Source: Clostridiales bacterium UBA3678
GTDB taxonomy: Bacteria > Bacillota > Clostridia > TANB77 > CAG-508
Assembly: GCA_002372935.1 (NCBI GenBank)
Contig: DFJF01000005.1
Coordinates: 1 to 64,000, forward strand
Reading direction: 5' to 3'
Length of the DNA stretch: 64,000 nt
Positions 54,853 to 64,000 of the stretch are shown piece after piece. The notes beneath the pieces were generated by a model that made no database searches, was not told the DNA's origin, and worked only from the letters and a program-made list of their open reading frames with translations. Both the position numbers and the translations under genes were made by a program. Each line of letters opens with the position of its first letter. Position 1 is the stretch's first letter.

Positions 54853-55155
54853 TTATAGATTTTCTAATTCTTCTATATTTTCAATATCTTTTTGAGCATC
54901 TTCTATATTTTCAATATCTTTTTGAACATCTTCTATGTTTTCAATATCTTTTTGAGCATTTTCTATGCTTTCAATATATACTTTTCCTTCTTTAATTTCA
55001 TTTGCGGCAATTGTAACAGGAGATTTGTCTTCTACATTTACTAATGGCTGATCACCATTTGCTATTTCTCTTGCTCTTTTTGAAGTTGCTATAACTAATG
55101 CATATCTATTTTCCACATGTTCTAGTAATTCATTAACTGTTGGTTTTACTATCAT
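54853..55155 (-). CDS. rpoZ: RNA polymerase omega subunit with tandem-repeat tail
   Basis: 100 residues. The omega core, [20 protein letters not shown] and [11 protein letters not shown], is followed by [15 protein letters not shown] and then a tail of about 35 residues made of 10-residue repeats ([30 protein letters not shown]). Omega helps assembly of beta'. The repeat is encoded by 30-bp tandem units, so it can change length. Overlaps remA by 23 bases. AGGAGG present. Confidence 0.9.
   Translation of the reverse strand: MIVKPTVNELLEHVENRYALVIATSKRAREIANGDQPLVNVEDKSPVTIAANEIKEGKVYIESIENAQKDIENIEDVQKDIENIEDAQKDIENIEELENL
54868..54980. repeat. 30-bp tandem repeat inside rpoZ
   Basis: Three full units (54868-54897, 54898-54927, 54928-54957) and a diverging fourth, differing by a few bases. 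In frame: each unit encodes ten residues. Confidence 0.85.
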
Positions 55156-55420
55156 TTTTTCCTCCTATCATAAAATTTTTATCAATATCTTTATCTATTC
55201 TTGCAGCTATTGTTTCTGGCTGAATTGCTGAAAGTACTATATGACCTGAATCCATTATAACTGCTGCTCTTGTTTTCCTACCATATGTAGCATCTATAGC
55301 CATTTTTGTATCTTTTGCATCTTGTATTAGTCTTTTAGTTGGAGCTGAGTCAGAACTAACTATTGCTACAACTCTATCTAGTGAAATGATATTTCCAAAA
55401 CCAATATTTAATAATTTCAT
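55133..55420 (-). CDS. remA: RemA family regulatory protein (DUF370)
   Basis: About 95 residues. [40 protein letters not shown] and [16 protein letters not shown] match RemA, a DNA-binding protein that switches on matrix and other genes in Bacillus. Start: the ATG after AAAGGAGAGGG, seven codons inside the longest frame. In the conserved remA-gmk-rpoZ group. Confidence 0.93.
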   Translation of the reverse strand: MKLLNIGFGNIISLDRVVAIVSSDSAPTKRLIQDAKDTKMAIDATYGRKTRAAVIMDSGHIVLSAIQPETIAARIDKDIDKNFMIGGKNDSKTNS

Positions 55421-55447
55421 GAATCCCTCTCCTTTCAACTTTTATAC

Positions 55448-55909
55448 CTATTCCTTGTTTTTCCTTGTTGCAACTTTTTTAATAGGATCATTTATGGTAA
55501 TTTCTTTTATGTCACTTAAACTATCTAAGTATTTTTTTCTTTCTTTTGTAAAAATTAATATCATTTTTATAATATAATAAAAGGCAAATAAAATTGCGGA
55601 AAATAATATATACTGTATAAAATCTAATTTTTTTAGCTCAACTATATATGTTACTGATAAACTATGTGCTGCTAAAAAAATTATTTCTAATGAATTTATA
55701 ACTCTTTTTGTATTTTCTGTTCTATAACCAATTTCCAAGAACATAATACCGATTACTAATACTACCATACTAAATATTTTTAGAATTATAATTATGTTTT
55801 CTTCTTTTAGTTTATAATACATAAAAATAATTAGGCAAAAATATATTACTATAATTATTGCCATAAACAGGTTTTCTAAAATGCTCTTTTTCTCATTATT
55901 ATTTTTCAT
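55448..55909 (-). CDS. four-helix membrane protein of unknown function
   Basis: About 153 residues with four membrane helices (near 15-35, 43-60, 73-90 and 98-118), a Lys-rich C-terminus and no motif I recognise. Start: the ATG 6 bases after AGGAG. Lies just upstream of remA and may be cotranscribed with it. Confidence 0.7.
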   Translation of the reverse strand: MKNNNEKKSILENLFMAIIIVIYFCLIIFMYYKLKEENIIIILKIFSMVVLVIGIMFLEIGYRTENTKRVINSLEIIFLAAHSLSVTYIVELKKLDFIQYILFSAILFAFYYIIKMILIFTKERKKYLDSLSDIKEITINDPIKKVATRKNKE

Positions 55910-55937
55910 ATGCATCTCCTAATTTAAGCAAAACATT

Positions 55938-56012
55938 TGGTGACCCCTACGGGAATCGAACCCATGATTTCACCTTGAGAGGGTGACGTCTTAACCGCTT
56001 GACCAAGGGGCC
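55938..56012 (-). tRNA. tRNA-Glu (CTC)
   Basis: 75 bases with CCA. Acceptor GGCCCCT pairs with AGGGGTC with a G-T pair, anticodon stem TCACC/GGTGA with loop CTCTCAA gives CTC (codon GAG). T-arm GGTTCGATTCC. Confidence 0.95.
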
Positions 56013-56029
56013 TCATAAACCATATATAT

Positions 56030-56058
56030 GTTATATCATTTTTTTTCAGTATAGTCAA
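56030..56058 (-). promoter_or_regulatory. promoter of tRNA-Glu
   Basis: Minus strand: -35 TTGACT (56058-56053), 17-base spacer, -10 TATAAC (56035-56030). Confidence 0.7.
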
Positions 56059-56072
56059 GTGTTTTATAAATT

Positions 56073-57203
56073 TTAATAATCTGTTGCACTTATAGTTGGA
56101 TAAGAAAATATCTTTCCACCTTCTGTAAGTTGAGGATTTAGTGTATGATTTGCATAAAAAGATGTATATCCTTTTAAAAAGTATCTGTAATGTACATTAT
56201 TTAAAACAATTCCTCTTCCTATTATAATAGGGTCATCCCATGTAGTGTCTATCAAATACCATTTATTATTTAAAAATACTGCATTCCATGCATGTAGTTC
56301 TCTCTTTTCTGAATTCGAATTAATTGCTGTACCTTGCATTAATACATTATCTATACCAGCCATATCAGCTAAATATTTAAATGCTTTTGCATATCCCTCA
56401 CAAACACATTTTTTTTCTACTAATGCACCATAAATTGAATGCCCTCCTATATTATCATCTTTTTCATTATAGTCAACAGTATCTATTAAATAGTCATGAA
56501 TCATTTTTATGTCTTTATATGTATTTCCTGTTAGTTTATTTTTAACTTCGTTTCTAACATTTTCTACTTCTCTTATTGCATTATTTACATCTGTTTCAGA
56601 ATTAAATCCATCTTCTAGATAAGTTTTTCCTGATTCTGGTTTTATCTCAACATCATATGTAGTTGAAAATGCTTTTTTACTTTTCTTTATATTTAAAAAC
56701 ATTTTAGAAGGATCTAAATAAAATATATCAGTATTATCTTGTATAAAAGCTTCTATTGCAGTTTGATAATCATATCCTAATGTATCTTCTCCATTTTCTT
56801 TAGACAATGTATCTGAAAAAGCATTTCCATATTCTATTGCATATGTTCCAGATTTTAATTTATCTTTATTTGATTGAATTCCATCATAAATTTTTTTTTG
56901 AGTATCACTTAATTGCTTATAAAAATAATTACCTGTTGAATTTTCTGATGGATATGATACAGCATCTTTAGAATCTTCTAATAAACCAAATGTTTCTGAA
57001 ATTGTATTACTTAATGATTGATTTTCTTTTGTTTCATTTTTGCTTTCATCATATGTAATTTTTGCATTGTTGTCTGTATGTATTGATTCTATAGTATCCT
57101 CTGTGAAAAATTCCCTATATACTATCCATGCGAAAAATACCACGCCAGCAAATATTATTAGAGCAAATATAATCATTATAAAATTTATAATTTTATCTTT
57201 CAT
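56073..57203 (-). CDS. membrane-anchored transglutaminase-like protein
   Basis: 376 residues. Membrane helix about 7-28, a Ser/Asn-rich linker, an all-helical middle, then a transglutaminase/protease-like domain (about 235-335): Cys in VEKKCVCEGYAKAFKYLA, His in RELHAWNAVFL, Asp in YLIDTTWDDP. All three catalytic residues are present. Family members act as cysteine proteases or crosslinkers at the cell surface; the substrate is unknown. It follows tRNA-Glu, running in the same direction. Confidence 0.88.
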   Translation of the reverse strand: MKDKIINFIMIIFALIIFAGVVFFAWIVYREFFTEDTIESIHTDNNAKITYDESKNETKENQSLSNTISETFGLLEDSKDAVSYPSENSTGNYFYKQLSDTQKKIYDGIQSNKDKLKSGTYAIEYGNAFSDTLSKENGEDTLGYDYQTAIEAFIQDNTDIFYLDPSKMFLNIKKSKKAFSTTYDVEIKPESGKTYLEDGFNSETDVNNAIREVENVRNEVKNKLTGNTYKDIKMIHDYLIDTVDYNEKDDNIGGHSIYGALVEKKCVCEGYAKAFKYLADMAGIDNVLMQGTAINSNSEKRELHAWNAVFLNNKWYLIDTTWDDPIIIGRGIVLNNVHYRYFLKGYTSFYANHTLNPQLTEGGKIFSYPTISATDY

Positions 57204-57304
57204 TTTTTATTTCATCCTTCCAAAATTTCTATAATCTTTAGTTGTAAAACTATAGGTATATTAAATTATTAAACATATCTAAAAATATTTTAGCAAATTT
57301 TATA

Positions 57305-58165
57305 TTAAATTACAATATCTCTTTTTAAAATTCCACTTTTTACTAGACCAATTCCTACAAATTTTTTGTTTATATCATAAATTCTATAAACATCATTTGG
57401 TTCATCTGTTAATAATTTCATTCCATTTATAAACCCTATAAATGATCTTGGTGATAAAATTATTTCTTTTTTATCTTTGAAAAAATTTTCTATTGATATA
57501 ACATTGAAATTTTTTGAACTTTCCAGATCTTCTAATGTAATTGAATCTTCTATTTTAAATTCTCCTACTTGTTCTCTGTTAAGTTTACTCATTGTTCCAA
57601 TATTTCCAAGTGTTTCAGCTATTTTCTCACATAATGTTCTAATATATGTCCCTTTAGAACAGCTTACTCTAAAAGTAATTTCTTTTTGCTCTTTTGAAAT
57701 TGAAATCAATTTCATATTGTATATTTCTATTTTTCTTGGTGCTATTTCTACATTTTGTCCACTTCTTGCATATTCATATAATTTTTTTCCATTTACTTTT
57801 ATAGCAGAATACATAGGTGGTATTTGTTTTTGTTTACCAACAAAGCTATTTAATGCTTTGTTTATTTTTTCTTCATTCATTAAAATTTGAGCATCACACT
57901 CTTTTTGTTCTATAACATTTCCTGTAATATCACCAGTGTCAGTTTTCATTCCTATTTTTAAAGTTGCAGTATATATTTTGTCATGGTTTATTAAATATTT
58001 AGAAAGCAAAGTTCCTTTTCCTACAAGAACAGGTAGAACCCCTGTCGCCATTGGATCTAATGTTCCAGTATGTCCTACCTTTTGTTTAAATATTTTTTTT
58101 ACAATTTGAACTACATCATTTGATGTATAATCTTTCTGTTTATTTATTATAATAATTCCATCCAT
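57305..58165 (-). CDS. truB: tRNA pseudouridine(55) synthase
   Basis: 286 residues. MDGIIIINKQKDYTSNDVVQ, then GHTGTLDPMATGVLPVLVG with the catalytic Asp, PPMYSAIKVNGKKLYEYAR, and a C-terminal PUA-like domain. Makes pseudouridine 55 in tRNA. Start: the ATG after AGGTGA. Same operon as nrnA-rbfA-infB. Confidence 0.95.
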   Translation of the reverse strand: MDGIIIINKQKDYTSNDVVQIVKKIFKQKVGHTGTLDPMATGVLPVLVGKGTLLSKYLINHDKIYTATLKIGMKTDTGDITGNVIEQKECDAQILMNEEKINKALNSFVGKQKQIPPMYSAIKVNGKKLYEYARSGQNVEIAPRKIEIYNMKLISISKEQKEITFRVSCSKGTYIRTLCEKIAETLGNIGTMSKLNREQVGEFKIEDSITLEDLESSKNFNVISIENFFKDKKEIILSPRSFIGFINGMKLLTDEPNDVYRIYDINKKFVGIGLVKSGILKRDIVI

Positions 58166-58194
58166 TATTTTCACCTATTTCATTTGGTATTTTT

Positions 58195-59151
58195 CTATTT
58201 TAGTTGTTTTTTTACTTCAGCAATTACCTTTTCTTTTATTTGTTTCTCTGAACCAATTAAAAATGCACCTGCTGCTCTTGGGTGTCCCCCACCTCCAAAC
58301 ATTATACATACATCAGAAACATTAACATAGTCTTTAGATCTTAATGATATTTTATATCCATTTGTTTTTCCATTAATTTGATGTAAAAATATTGAAACTT
58401 CTACTCCTTCAATATTTCTACCATTATCAACAATTCCTTCGTGGTCTCCTATGCTTGCATTAACATTTTTTTCATCTTCCTCTGTTATATATGTATATGC
58501 AATTTTACCATTTTCAAAAAACTCTAATCTATCATTAGCAATTTTATTAAGTTCAAAGCTTGCTTTACTAACTGTTTTTAAAGCTTTTTTATAAACTTCT
58601 GAAATCTTAACTCCTTTTCGAAGTAACATTGCAGCAAAATCAAAAGTTTCAGGAATTACATTATAATCAAATCCACCTGTATCTGTTATAATTCCTGTAA
58701 TAATACAAGTTCCTATGGTCTTTGTTATTTCAATTTCAAAATACTCAAACATTCCAACTAAAATTTGACAACATGCTGGTGAAGCTGGATTAACAAAATT
58801 TATATCTCCATACATTTTATTACTACCATGATGATCTATAACAATTTTCATTTTAGCTTTTTTAAAATATTTATCATATCCTTTTAAAATTTTTCCATCA
58901 GCACAATCAACTGCAATTGCTAAATCGTACTTTTCTACATTACTCTCTTTTTTTATTTCATCTATTCCAGGTAAAAAATTAAAACAACTAGAATATTCTG
59001 GAATAATAACATCAGCCTTCTTATTTAAACTGTCAATTGCGTGCATCATTGCTAAACTGCTTCCCATAGCATCTCCATCTGGTAACTCATGTGTTAATAT
59101 TACAATCTTTTCTGCTTTTTTTATCTCTTCAATTATATTATCTAAAGTCAT
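58195..59151 (-). CDS. nrnA: DHH family phosphoesterase (NrnA-like)
   Basis: 318 residues. DHH domain with LTHELPDGDAMGSSLAMMHA, AVDCADG and VIDHHGSNKMYGD, DHHA1 domain ending MFGGGGHPRAAGAFLIG. Degrades short oligonucleotides and pAp/pGpG. Good AGGAGG site; between rbfA and truB in a standard clostridial order. Confidence 0.93.
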   Translation of the reverse strand: MTLDNIIEEIKKAEKIVILTHELPDGDAMGSSLAMMHAIDSLNKKADVIIPEYSSCFNFLPGIDEIKKESNVEKYDLAIAVDCADGKILKGYDKYFKKAKMKIVIDHHGSNKMYGDINFVNPASPACCQILVGMFEYFEIEITKTIGTCIITGIITDTGGFDYNVIPETFDFAAMLLRKGVKISEVYKKALKTVSKASFELNKIANDRLEFFENGKIAYTYITEEDEKNVNASIGDHEGIVDNGRNIEGVEVSIFLHQINGKTNGYKISLRSKDYVNVSDVCIMFGGGGHPRAAGAFLIGSEKQIKEKVIAEVKKQLK

Positions 59152-59180
59152 ATATTCCTCCTATTTTGTAAATCTATAAT

Positions 59181-59540
59181 CTATTTTTCTTTTTTATTCA
59201 ATTTTTCTATAATACTATCAATTTTTGCTCCATATTCTATAGATTCATCTAATTCAAATACAAGTTCTGGTGTGTATCTTAAATTAACTCTTTTAGCTAA
59301 TTCAGATCTTATAAAACCACTAGCATTTTTTAAACCTTGTAATGTATTTTTTTTACTTTTACTATTTAAAATACTTACATAAACTTTTGCAGACTTCAAA
59401 TCAGATGCTGTTTTTACTTTTGTAACACTAATCATTCCAGTAATATTAGGATTTTTTAAATCCCTATCTATAATAACACTTAATTCTCTTTTAAACTCCT
59501 CATTGACTTTTTCCATACGATTTGAATTTCTTTTTTGCAT
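59181..59540 (-). CDS. rbfA: ribosome-binding factor A
   Basis: 119 residues, KH-like fold: RMEKVNEEFKRELSVIIDRD, MISVTKVKTASDLKSAKVYV and KRVNLRYTPELVFELDESIE. Needed for 30S maturation. GGGAGG site; follows infB across a short stem-loop. Confidence 0.94.
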   Translation of the reverse strand: MQKRNSNRMEKVNEEFKRELSVIIDRDLKNPNITGMISVTKVKTASDLKSAKVYVSILNSKSKKNTLQGLKNASGFIRSELAKRVNLRYTPELVFELDESIEYGAKIDSIIEKLNKKEK

Positions 59541-59560
59541 ATATCCTCCCGTTTCTATTA

Positions 59561-59601
59561 GGAACAGATTTCTCCGGTTCAGGACCTGAAAAATCTGTTC
59601 C
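59561..59601 (-). other. stem-loop between infB and rbfA
   Basis: GGAACAGATTT (59561-59571) pairs with AAATCTGTTCC (59591-59601); an inner TTCAGG-T-CCTGAA palindrome makes a branched structure. No T run, so more likely a processing or stability element than a terminator. Confidence 0.55.
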
Positions 59602-59609
59602 CATTTGTT

Positions 59610-62600
59610 CTATCTTTTTATCTCTTTCATGATAAATGCTTCTATAATATCTTTTTCTTTAATATCATTGTATTTTTCTATTTGAATTCCACATTCATAA
59701 TCTTTTGCTACTTCTTTTGCATCATCTTTAAAACGTTTTAGTGAAATTAATTTTCCTTCATGAATAACAACATCATCACGAATAACTCTAACTCCAGCAT
59801 TTCTCTCTATTTTTCCAGTAAGAACCATACATCCTGCAACAGTTCCTACATTTGAAATTTTGAATACTTGACGAACTTCTGCAGTACCAATAATTTCTTC
59901 TTCATATTTTGGATCTAACATTCCTTTCATTGCAGCTTCTACATCATCAATAGCTGTATATATAACTGAATATTGTTTTATTTGAACTTCATCTTTTTCT
60001 GCTTCAAGTTTTGCTGTTGCAACTGGCCTTACATTAAATGCAATAATAATTGCATTAGAAACTTTAGCAAGTGTGACATCTGTTTCTGTAACAGCTCCTG
60101 CTGCTGCATGAATTACTTTTACTTTTACCTCATCATTAGACAATTTTTCAAGTGATTGTTTTAATGCTTCAACAGACCCTTGTACATCTGCTTTTACAAT
60201 TAAATTCAATTGTTTTATATTTCCTTTTTCCATCTGGCTAAATAAATTATCTAAAGTAACTGATTGAGTTGCATTTATAGATTTCTCTCTTTGTTGACGT
60301 TTTCTTCTTTCTATTAAATGTTTAGCCATTTTTTCATCTTTTACTTCATAGAAAATATCTCCAGCTTGGGGAACTTCAGTTAATCCCATTATTTCTACTG
60401 GAGTAGATGGTCCAGCTGATTTTACTTTTTTGCCTTTGTCATTTATCATTGAACGAATTCTACCAATTGTTGTGCCCACTACAATAGTATCTCCTACATC
60501 TAATTTACCACGTTGTACTAACATTGACGCAATAGCACCTCTTGCTTTATCTAGTCTTGCCTCTATAACAACACCCTTAGCTTGTTTTTTTGGATTAGCT
60601 TTAAGTTCTAATATATCTGCTTGTAGCAATACCATTTCTAATAATTGATCTATGTTTATATTCTTTTTGGCTGAGATTTCTACATAGATAGTATCTCCTC
60701 CCCATTCTTCTGGTACTAATTCATATTGCATTAATTCTTCTTTTACTTTTTGTGGATTTGCATCTGGTAAATCTATTTTATTTATTGCTACAATAATTGG
60801 TATATTAGCTGATCTTGCATGATTTATAGCTTCTACAGTTTGTGGCATTACACCATCATTTGCAGCAACAACTAGTATTGCTATATCTGTAATTTGTGCT
60901 CCTCTAGCTCTCATTGCGGTAAAAGCTTCATGTCCTGGAGTATCTAAGAAAGTAATTTCTCTATCTCCTACTTTAACTTTATAAGCACCTATTGCTTGTG
61001 TAATTCCTCCTGCTTCACCCTCAATAACATTTGTCTTTCTAATTGTGTCTAATAATGATGTTTTTCCATGGTCTACATGGCCCATAACAACAACAACTGG
61101 AGGTCTTGCGACTAAATCGCTTTCTTTGTCCTCTGATTCGTCAAATAAAACATCTTCTTCTTTTACTTCTTCTTTTTTAATTGCAGTAACACCAAATTCT
61201 TCTGCAACTAAATACGCTGTATCAAAATCAATTTCATTGTTTAAAGTTGCCATTACACCTAAAGACATTAATTTCATAATAACTTCTCCAGCAGTCTTTT
61301 TAAGTTCTGTGGCTAAATCTTTAACACTAATAGATTCTGGAATTGTTATTTCTTTAAGTTTAAATATTTTTTGTTTGTTCCTTCCTTCTTCTTTTACATT
61401 CTTCTTTTTGCCTTTTCTTCCTCTTTGTGTAGTCAAATCATAATATTCAAGCATTCCATTTTCTGAAGAGTCTTCAAACATATTTGATAATCTATCTTGT
61501 TGTTTTAAGTTCTTCAATTTTCCTTCATTTATATCTTCATTTCTATTTCTTCTGTTTTTCTTTTTATTATTATTCCTATTTTCTAAAAATTTACTATTAT
61601 TTTTTTGTTTATCAATTGCCCTACTATATTCTCTACTTTCTCTTTCTATAACATCTGCAGACATTATATCTTTTATGTTCTTTTCGATGCCTTTTTCATC
61701 TAATGGACGTTTTAAATAATTATTGTTTGAAACATTATAATTATTTCTATAGTTGTTATTTTGTCTATTATTATTTTGATATTGTCTATCTCCATTACGA
61801 TTATTTCTAAAATTATTGTTTCTATCTCTGAAATTAGAATTTTGCCTATTATTATTGTTTCTATCAAAACTATTTCTATCTTTGAAATTACCATTTTGTC
61901 TATCATTATTATTTTTGCTAAAACTATTTCTTTCTCTGAAATTACCATTTTGCCTATCATTGTTATTTTTATCTCTATAATTATTATTCATTCTATTGTT
62001 TCTATCTCTAGAATTAACTTTGTCATTATTATTTTGTATTTCAAGATTCTTATCACTGAATTTATTCTTCTTTTCATTATTTTTTTGATTATCTGAATTA
62101 TTATTATAATAATTATTTTCTGTATAATTGTTACTGTTAGGATTAGAAGGAACATTGTTTTTAATATCTTCTATTTCTTTGTTATCTACTATTATTTTAT
62201 CTTCTTTTATTTCTACTTTACTCTTTTCTTCTATTGGCTTATTTTCAGGTTCTTGCACTTTTTCTTGTTTTTGCTCCTTTGGTTCCTCTTTTTTATTCAA
62301 TCCAAATAATTCACTTACTGTTAAAGGTTTTTCTGGTTTATTCCTATATACAATATTAAAATCTTTTCTATTATTTCTTTGTTGAACAAAATTATTTTTA
62401 TTGCCCACTTTTTCCTTTTTTTCTTCTGGTTCTTTCTTTTTTTCATCTTCTATTATTACTTCTCTTCTAATTATAACAGGAGTAGTTTTGTCTTTTTTTG
62501 ATGATGAATGTTTTTCTTTTGACTTTTTGTTTTCAGAATCTTTTTTACCATTTTTGCTATCAATATTTTTCTCATTAGTTTTGTTTGATATGTTATTTTT

Positions 62601-62738
62601 TATTTTAATAACATCCTCTTCTGCTAGATTGCTCAAATGACTTTTTACATTAATTCCTAAATCTCTTGCTTTTTTTAGTAATTCTTTACTGGTAAAATTT
62701 AATTCCTTTGCTAATTCATATAATTTAATTTTTCCCAA
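59610..62738 (-). CDS. infB: translation initiation factor IF-2 with long Asn/Arg-rich N-terminal region
   Basis: About 1042 residues from the TTG at 62738 after GGGGGTGAG. IF2_N helix [19 protein letters not shown], a Lys/Glu-rich segment, and then about 170 residues of Asn/Arg low complexity (units such as [30 protein letters not shown] and [13 protein letters not shown]). Second IF2_N helix, the G domain with [35 protein letters not shown] and [12 protein letters not shown], then domains II to IV. Places fMet-tRNA in the 30S subunit. The N-terminal expansion is disordered and unlike that of typical IF-2. Confidence 0.95.
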   Translation of the reverse strand: MGKIKLYELAKELNFTSKELLKKARDLGINVKSHLSNLAEEDVIKIKNNISNKTNEKNIDSKNGKKDSENKKSKEKHSSSKKDKTTPVIIRREVIIEDEKKKEPEEKKEKVGNKNNFVQQRNNRKDFNIVYRNKPEKPLTVSELFGLNKKEEPKEQKQEKVQEPENKPIEEKSKVEIKEDKIIVDNKEIEDIKNNVPSNPNSNNYTENNYYNNNSDNQKNNEKKNKFSDKNLEIQNNNDKVNSRDRNNRMNNNYRDKNNNDRQNGNFRERNSFSKNNNDRQNGNFKDRNSFDRNNNNRQNSNFRDRNNNFRNNRNGDRQYQNNNRQNNNYRNNYNVSNNNYLKRPLDEKGIEKNIKDIMSADVIERESREYSRAIDKQKNNSKFLENRNNNKKKNRRNRNEDINEGKLKNLKQQDRLSNMFEDSSENGMLEYYDLTTQRGRKGKKKNVKEEGRNKQKIFKLKEITIPESISVKDLATELKKTAGEVIMKLMSLGVMATLNNEIDFDTAYLVAEEFGVTAIKKEEVKEEDVLFDESEDKESDLVARPPVVVVMGHVDHGKTSLLDTIRKTNVIEGEAGGITQAIGAYKVKVGDREITFLDTPGHEAFTAMRARGAQITDIAILVVAANDGVMPQTVEAINHARSANIPIIVAINKIDLPDANPQKVKEELMQYELVPEEWGGDTIYVEISAKKNINIDQLLEMVLLQADILELKANPKKQAKGVVIEARLDKARGAIASMLVQRGKLDVGDTIVVGTTIGRIRSMINDKGKKVKSAGPSTPVEIMGLTEVPQAGDIFYEVKDEKMAKHLIERRKRQQREKSINATQSVTLDNLFSQMEKGNIKQLNLIVKADVQGSVEALKQSLEKLSNDEVKVKVIHAAAGAVTETDVTLAKVSNAIIIAFNVRPVATAKLEAEKDEVQIKQYSVIYTAIDDVEAAMKGMLDPKYEEEIIGTAEVRQVFKISNVGTVAGCMVLTGKIERNAGVRVIRDDVVIHEGKLISLKRFKDDAKEVAKDYECGIQIEKYNDIKEKDIIEAFIMKEIKR

Positions 62739-63003
62739 TAAACTCACCCCCATTAATCATATTTTTTAAATTACTATAAATTTCTTCAGATATTTTTGTT
62801 TCAAGTATTTTTTCTAATTTTTTTGATTTAATAACTTTATCTAAGCATTCTTGTCTATTACAAATATATGCTCCTCTTCCTTCTTGTTTTCCTGTTTTAT
62901 CTATAATTACTTCATTTTGTTTATTTTTTACAATTCTAATTAAGTCATTTTTGTCTTTTTTAGAATAACATCCCATACATGTTCTTTGTGGTAAATGCTT
63001 CAC
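62725..63003 (-). CDS. rnpM: RNase P modulator RnpM (YlxR, DUF448)
   Basis: 92 residues. [40 protein letters not shown] match the YlxR family. GTG start; AAGGAG lies about 13 bases upstream. In its usual place between nusA and infB; the L7Ae-like ylxQ that often follows is absent. Overlaps the start of infB by 14 bases. Confidence 0.93.
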   Translation of the reverse strand: MKHLPQRTCMGCYSKKDKNDLIRIVKNKQNEVIIDKTGKQEGRGAYICNRQECLDKVIKSKKLEKILETKISEEIYSNLKNMINGGEFIGKN

Positions 63004-63009
63004 CTATTA

Positions 63010-64000
63010 TCATTCTCCTTCTCCATGATTTTCTGTTTTTTCAGTATTATTTTGTTCTTCGGAAGATTCTAACTTCTCATTGTTATTTAGCTCTTCAGAA
63101 CTTTCTGTTTCTTCTATATTTTCTTCTTCTTGTTTACTTGCTAAAAATTCTCTAAATTGACTTTCTGACTTAATATCAATTTTCCAATTTGTAAGTTTTG
63201 CAGCAAGACGCGCATTTTGCCCAGCTTTTCCTATTGCAAGTGATAATTGATCATCAGCAACAATTACTTGTGCAAATCTGTCTTCTTCTTTTATATCTAC
63301 TGCCATAATTTTTGCTGGAAGTAATGCAGAAGCTATAAAAATTGATATGTCTGGATTCCATTCTATAACATCAATCTTTTCTCCATGTAGTTCATTTATT
63401 ATATTTTGAATACGAATTCCTTTTTGACCTACACATGAACCAACAGGGTCTATATTTTCATTTTGTGAATAAACTGCAACTTTGCATCTCTTTCCCGGAT
63501 CTCTAGAAACACTCTTTACTTCTATTATTCCTTCATAAATTTCTGGAATTTCTATTTCTAACATTTTTCTAACAAAATCAGGATGACTTCTTGAAACTAT
63601 TACTTGAGGAGCTCCTTTTTCTCCTCTATCTACATCAACCACATAAGCTTTTATTTTATCATTAACTCTATACTTTTCTGTTGGAATCTGTTCTTTTGCT
63701 GGCATAATACCCTCAAGTCTTCCTAAATCCATAATAACAATTCCTCTTTCTGCTTTTTGGATTATTCCAGAAACGATTTCTCCTTTTTTGTCACTATATT
63801 CATTATATAATACTTCTCTTTCTGCTTCTCTAATTTTTTGTACAATAACTTGTTTTGCTGTTTGTGCCGCAATTCTTCCAAAGTTTTTTGGAACAATTTC
63901 TATATCTACTTGATCTCCAACTTTTAAAGATTTATTTATTTTTTTTGCATCTGTTAAAGATATTTGTTGTATTGAATTTTTAAAATCGACATCTTCTACA
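63010..64000 (-). CDS. nusA: transcription elongation factor NusA (5' end outside window)
   Basis: The frame is open to the right edge; the visible part encodes about 329 residues. The first visible codons (VEDVDFKNSIQQI) are inside the N-terminal domain, then IAAQTAKQVIVQKIREAE, the S1 domain (IVSGIIQKAERGIVIMDLG), KH1 (CVGQKGIRIQNIINELHGEK) and KH2 (LAIGKAGQNARLAAKLTNW). An acidic Glu/Ser/Asn tail ends the protein. Pause and antitermination factor, head of the nusA-rnpM-infB-rbfA operon. Confidence 0.95.
   Translation of the reverse strand, partial: VEDVDFKNSIQQISLTDAKKINKSLKVGDQVDIEIVPKNFGRIAAQTAKQVIVQKIREAEREVLYNEYSDKKGEIVSGIIQKAERGIVIMDLGRLEGIMPAKEQIPTEKYRVNDKIKAYVVDVDRGEKGAPQVIVSRSHPDFVRKMLEIEIPEIYEGIIEVKSVSRDPGKRCKVAVYSQNENIDPVGSCVGQKGIRIQNIINELHGEKIDVIEWNPDISIFIASALLPAKIMAVDIKEEDRFAQVIVADDQLSLAIGKAGQNARLAAKLTNWKIDIKSESQFREFLASKQEEENIEETESSEELNNNEKLESSEEQNNTEKTENHGEGE

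Noticed and set aside
54868..54980. CRISPR-like array
   Set aside because: Units are contiguous 30-bp repeats without spacers, inside rpoZ, and in frame.

Overview
This is AT-rich DNA from an anaerobic, Gram-positive-type bacterium, most likely a member of the Clostridia (Bacillota). The evidence is the strong AGGAGG ribosome sites, consensus TTGACA/TATAAT promoters and frequent TTG starts, together with the gene content: SpoVS, PASTA kinase with PP2C phosphatase, GatCAB, IreB, RemA, Asp23/AmaP, rubrerythrin and a NrdD-type anaerobic reductase homologue. No lipopolysaccharide or outer-membrane genes are seen. Nearly all genes are on the minus strand. The plus-strand genes are the SPFH protein, a Crp/Fnr regulator, a cell-wall amidase and a VirD4-like ATPase.

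Layout. 1-309 is the end of an Rpn-family (PD-(D/E)XK nuclease) element, repeated almost exactly at 32023-32331. 0.4-6.8 kb holds an SPFH protein, an INS-less ProS, tRNA-Thr, a NrdD homologue that lacks both its radical domain and its active-site cysteine loop, a Crp/Fnr regulator with a palindromic operator, and a short RNase G. 6.9-31 kb is housekeeping: pth, a flippase, prmC, scpA, recX-recA, a membrane-anchored peptide-binding protein, spoVS, ymdB, pyrG, valS, PASTA kinase/PP2C, an M50 protease, lysS, a frameshifted flavoprotein, xseAB-nusB and the asp23-amaP cluster.

31.1-34 kb is the most accessory region. It holds the full Rpn gene, three consecutive hairpins with the same tetraloop, and a pilin-leader surface protein whose C-terminal lectin-like domain has the look of a diversity-generating retroelement (DGR) variable region: 52% GC in an AT-rich gene, a YWSSS...VRLA fold end, and the palindromes directly after it. 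No reverse transcriptase or template repeat was recognised in the window, so the DGR would have to act from elsewhere.

34-45 kb carries the amidase, an orphan VirD4/TraG ATPase, rubrerythrin, tRNA-Leu, carD and gatCAB. 45-51.5 kb carries ireB-ruvX-DUF1292, preceded in the same direction by an unusual set: a GH73 glucosaminidase, a VirB2-like two-helix protein, a TadZ/CpaE-like ATPase with two AT-hooks and a degenerate P-loop, and a membrane GAF/degenerate-GGDEF protein. With VirD4 these suggest an undescribed envelope-spanning or type IV secretion/pilus-like apparatus. 51.6-64 kb returns to housekeeping: cyclophilin, an orphan C-terminal transketolase half, gmk-rpoZ-remA, tRNA-Glu, a transglutaminase-like protein, and the nusA-rnpM-infB-rbfA-nrnA-truB operon, with nusA running off the right edge.
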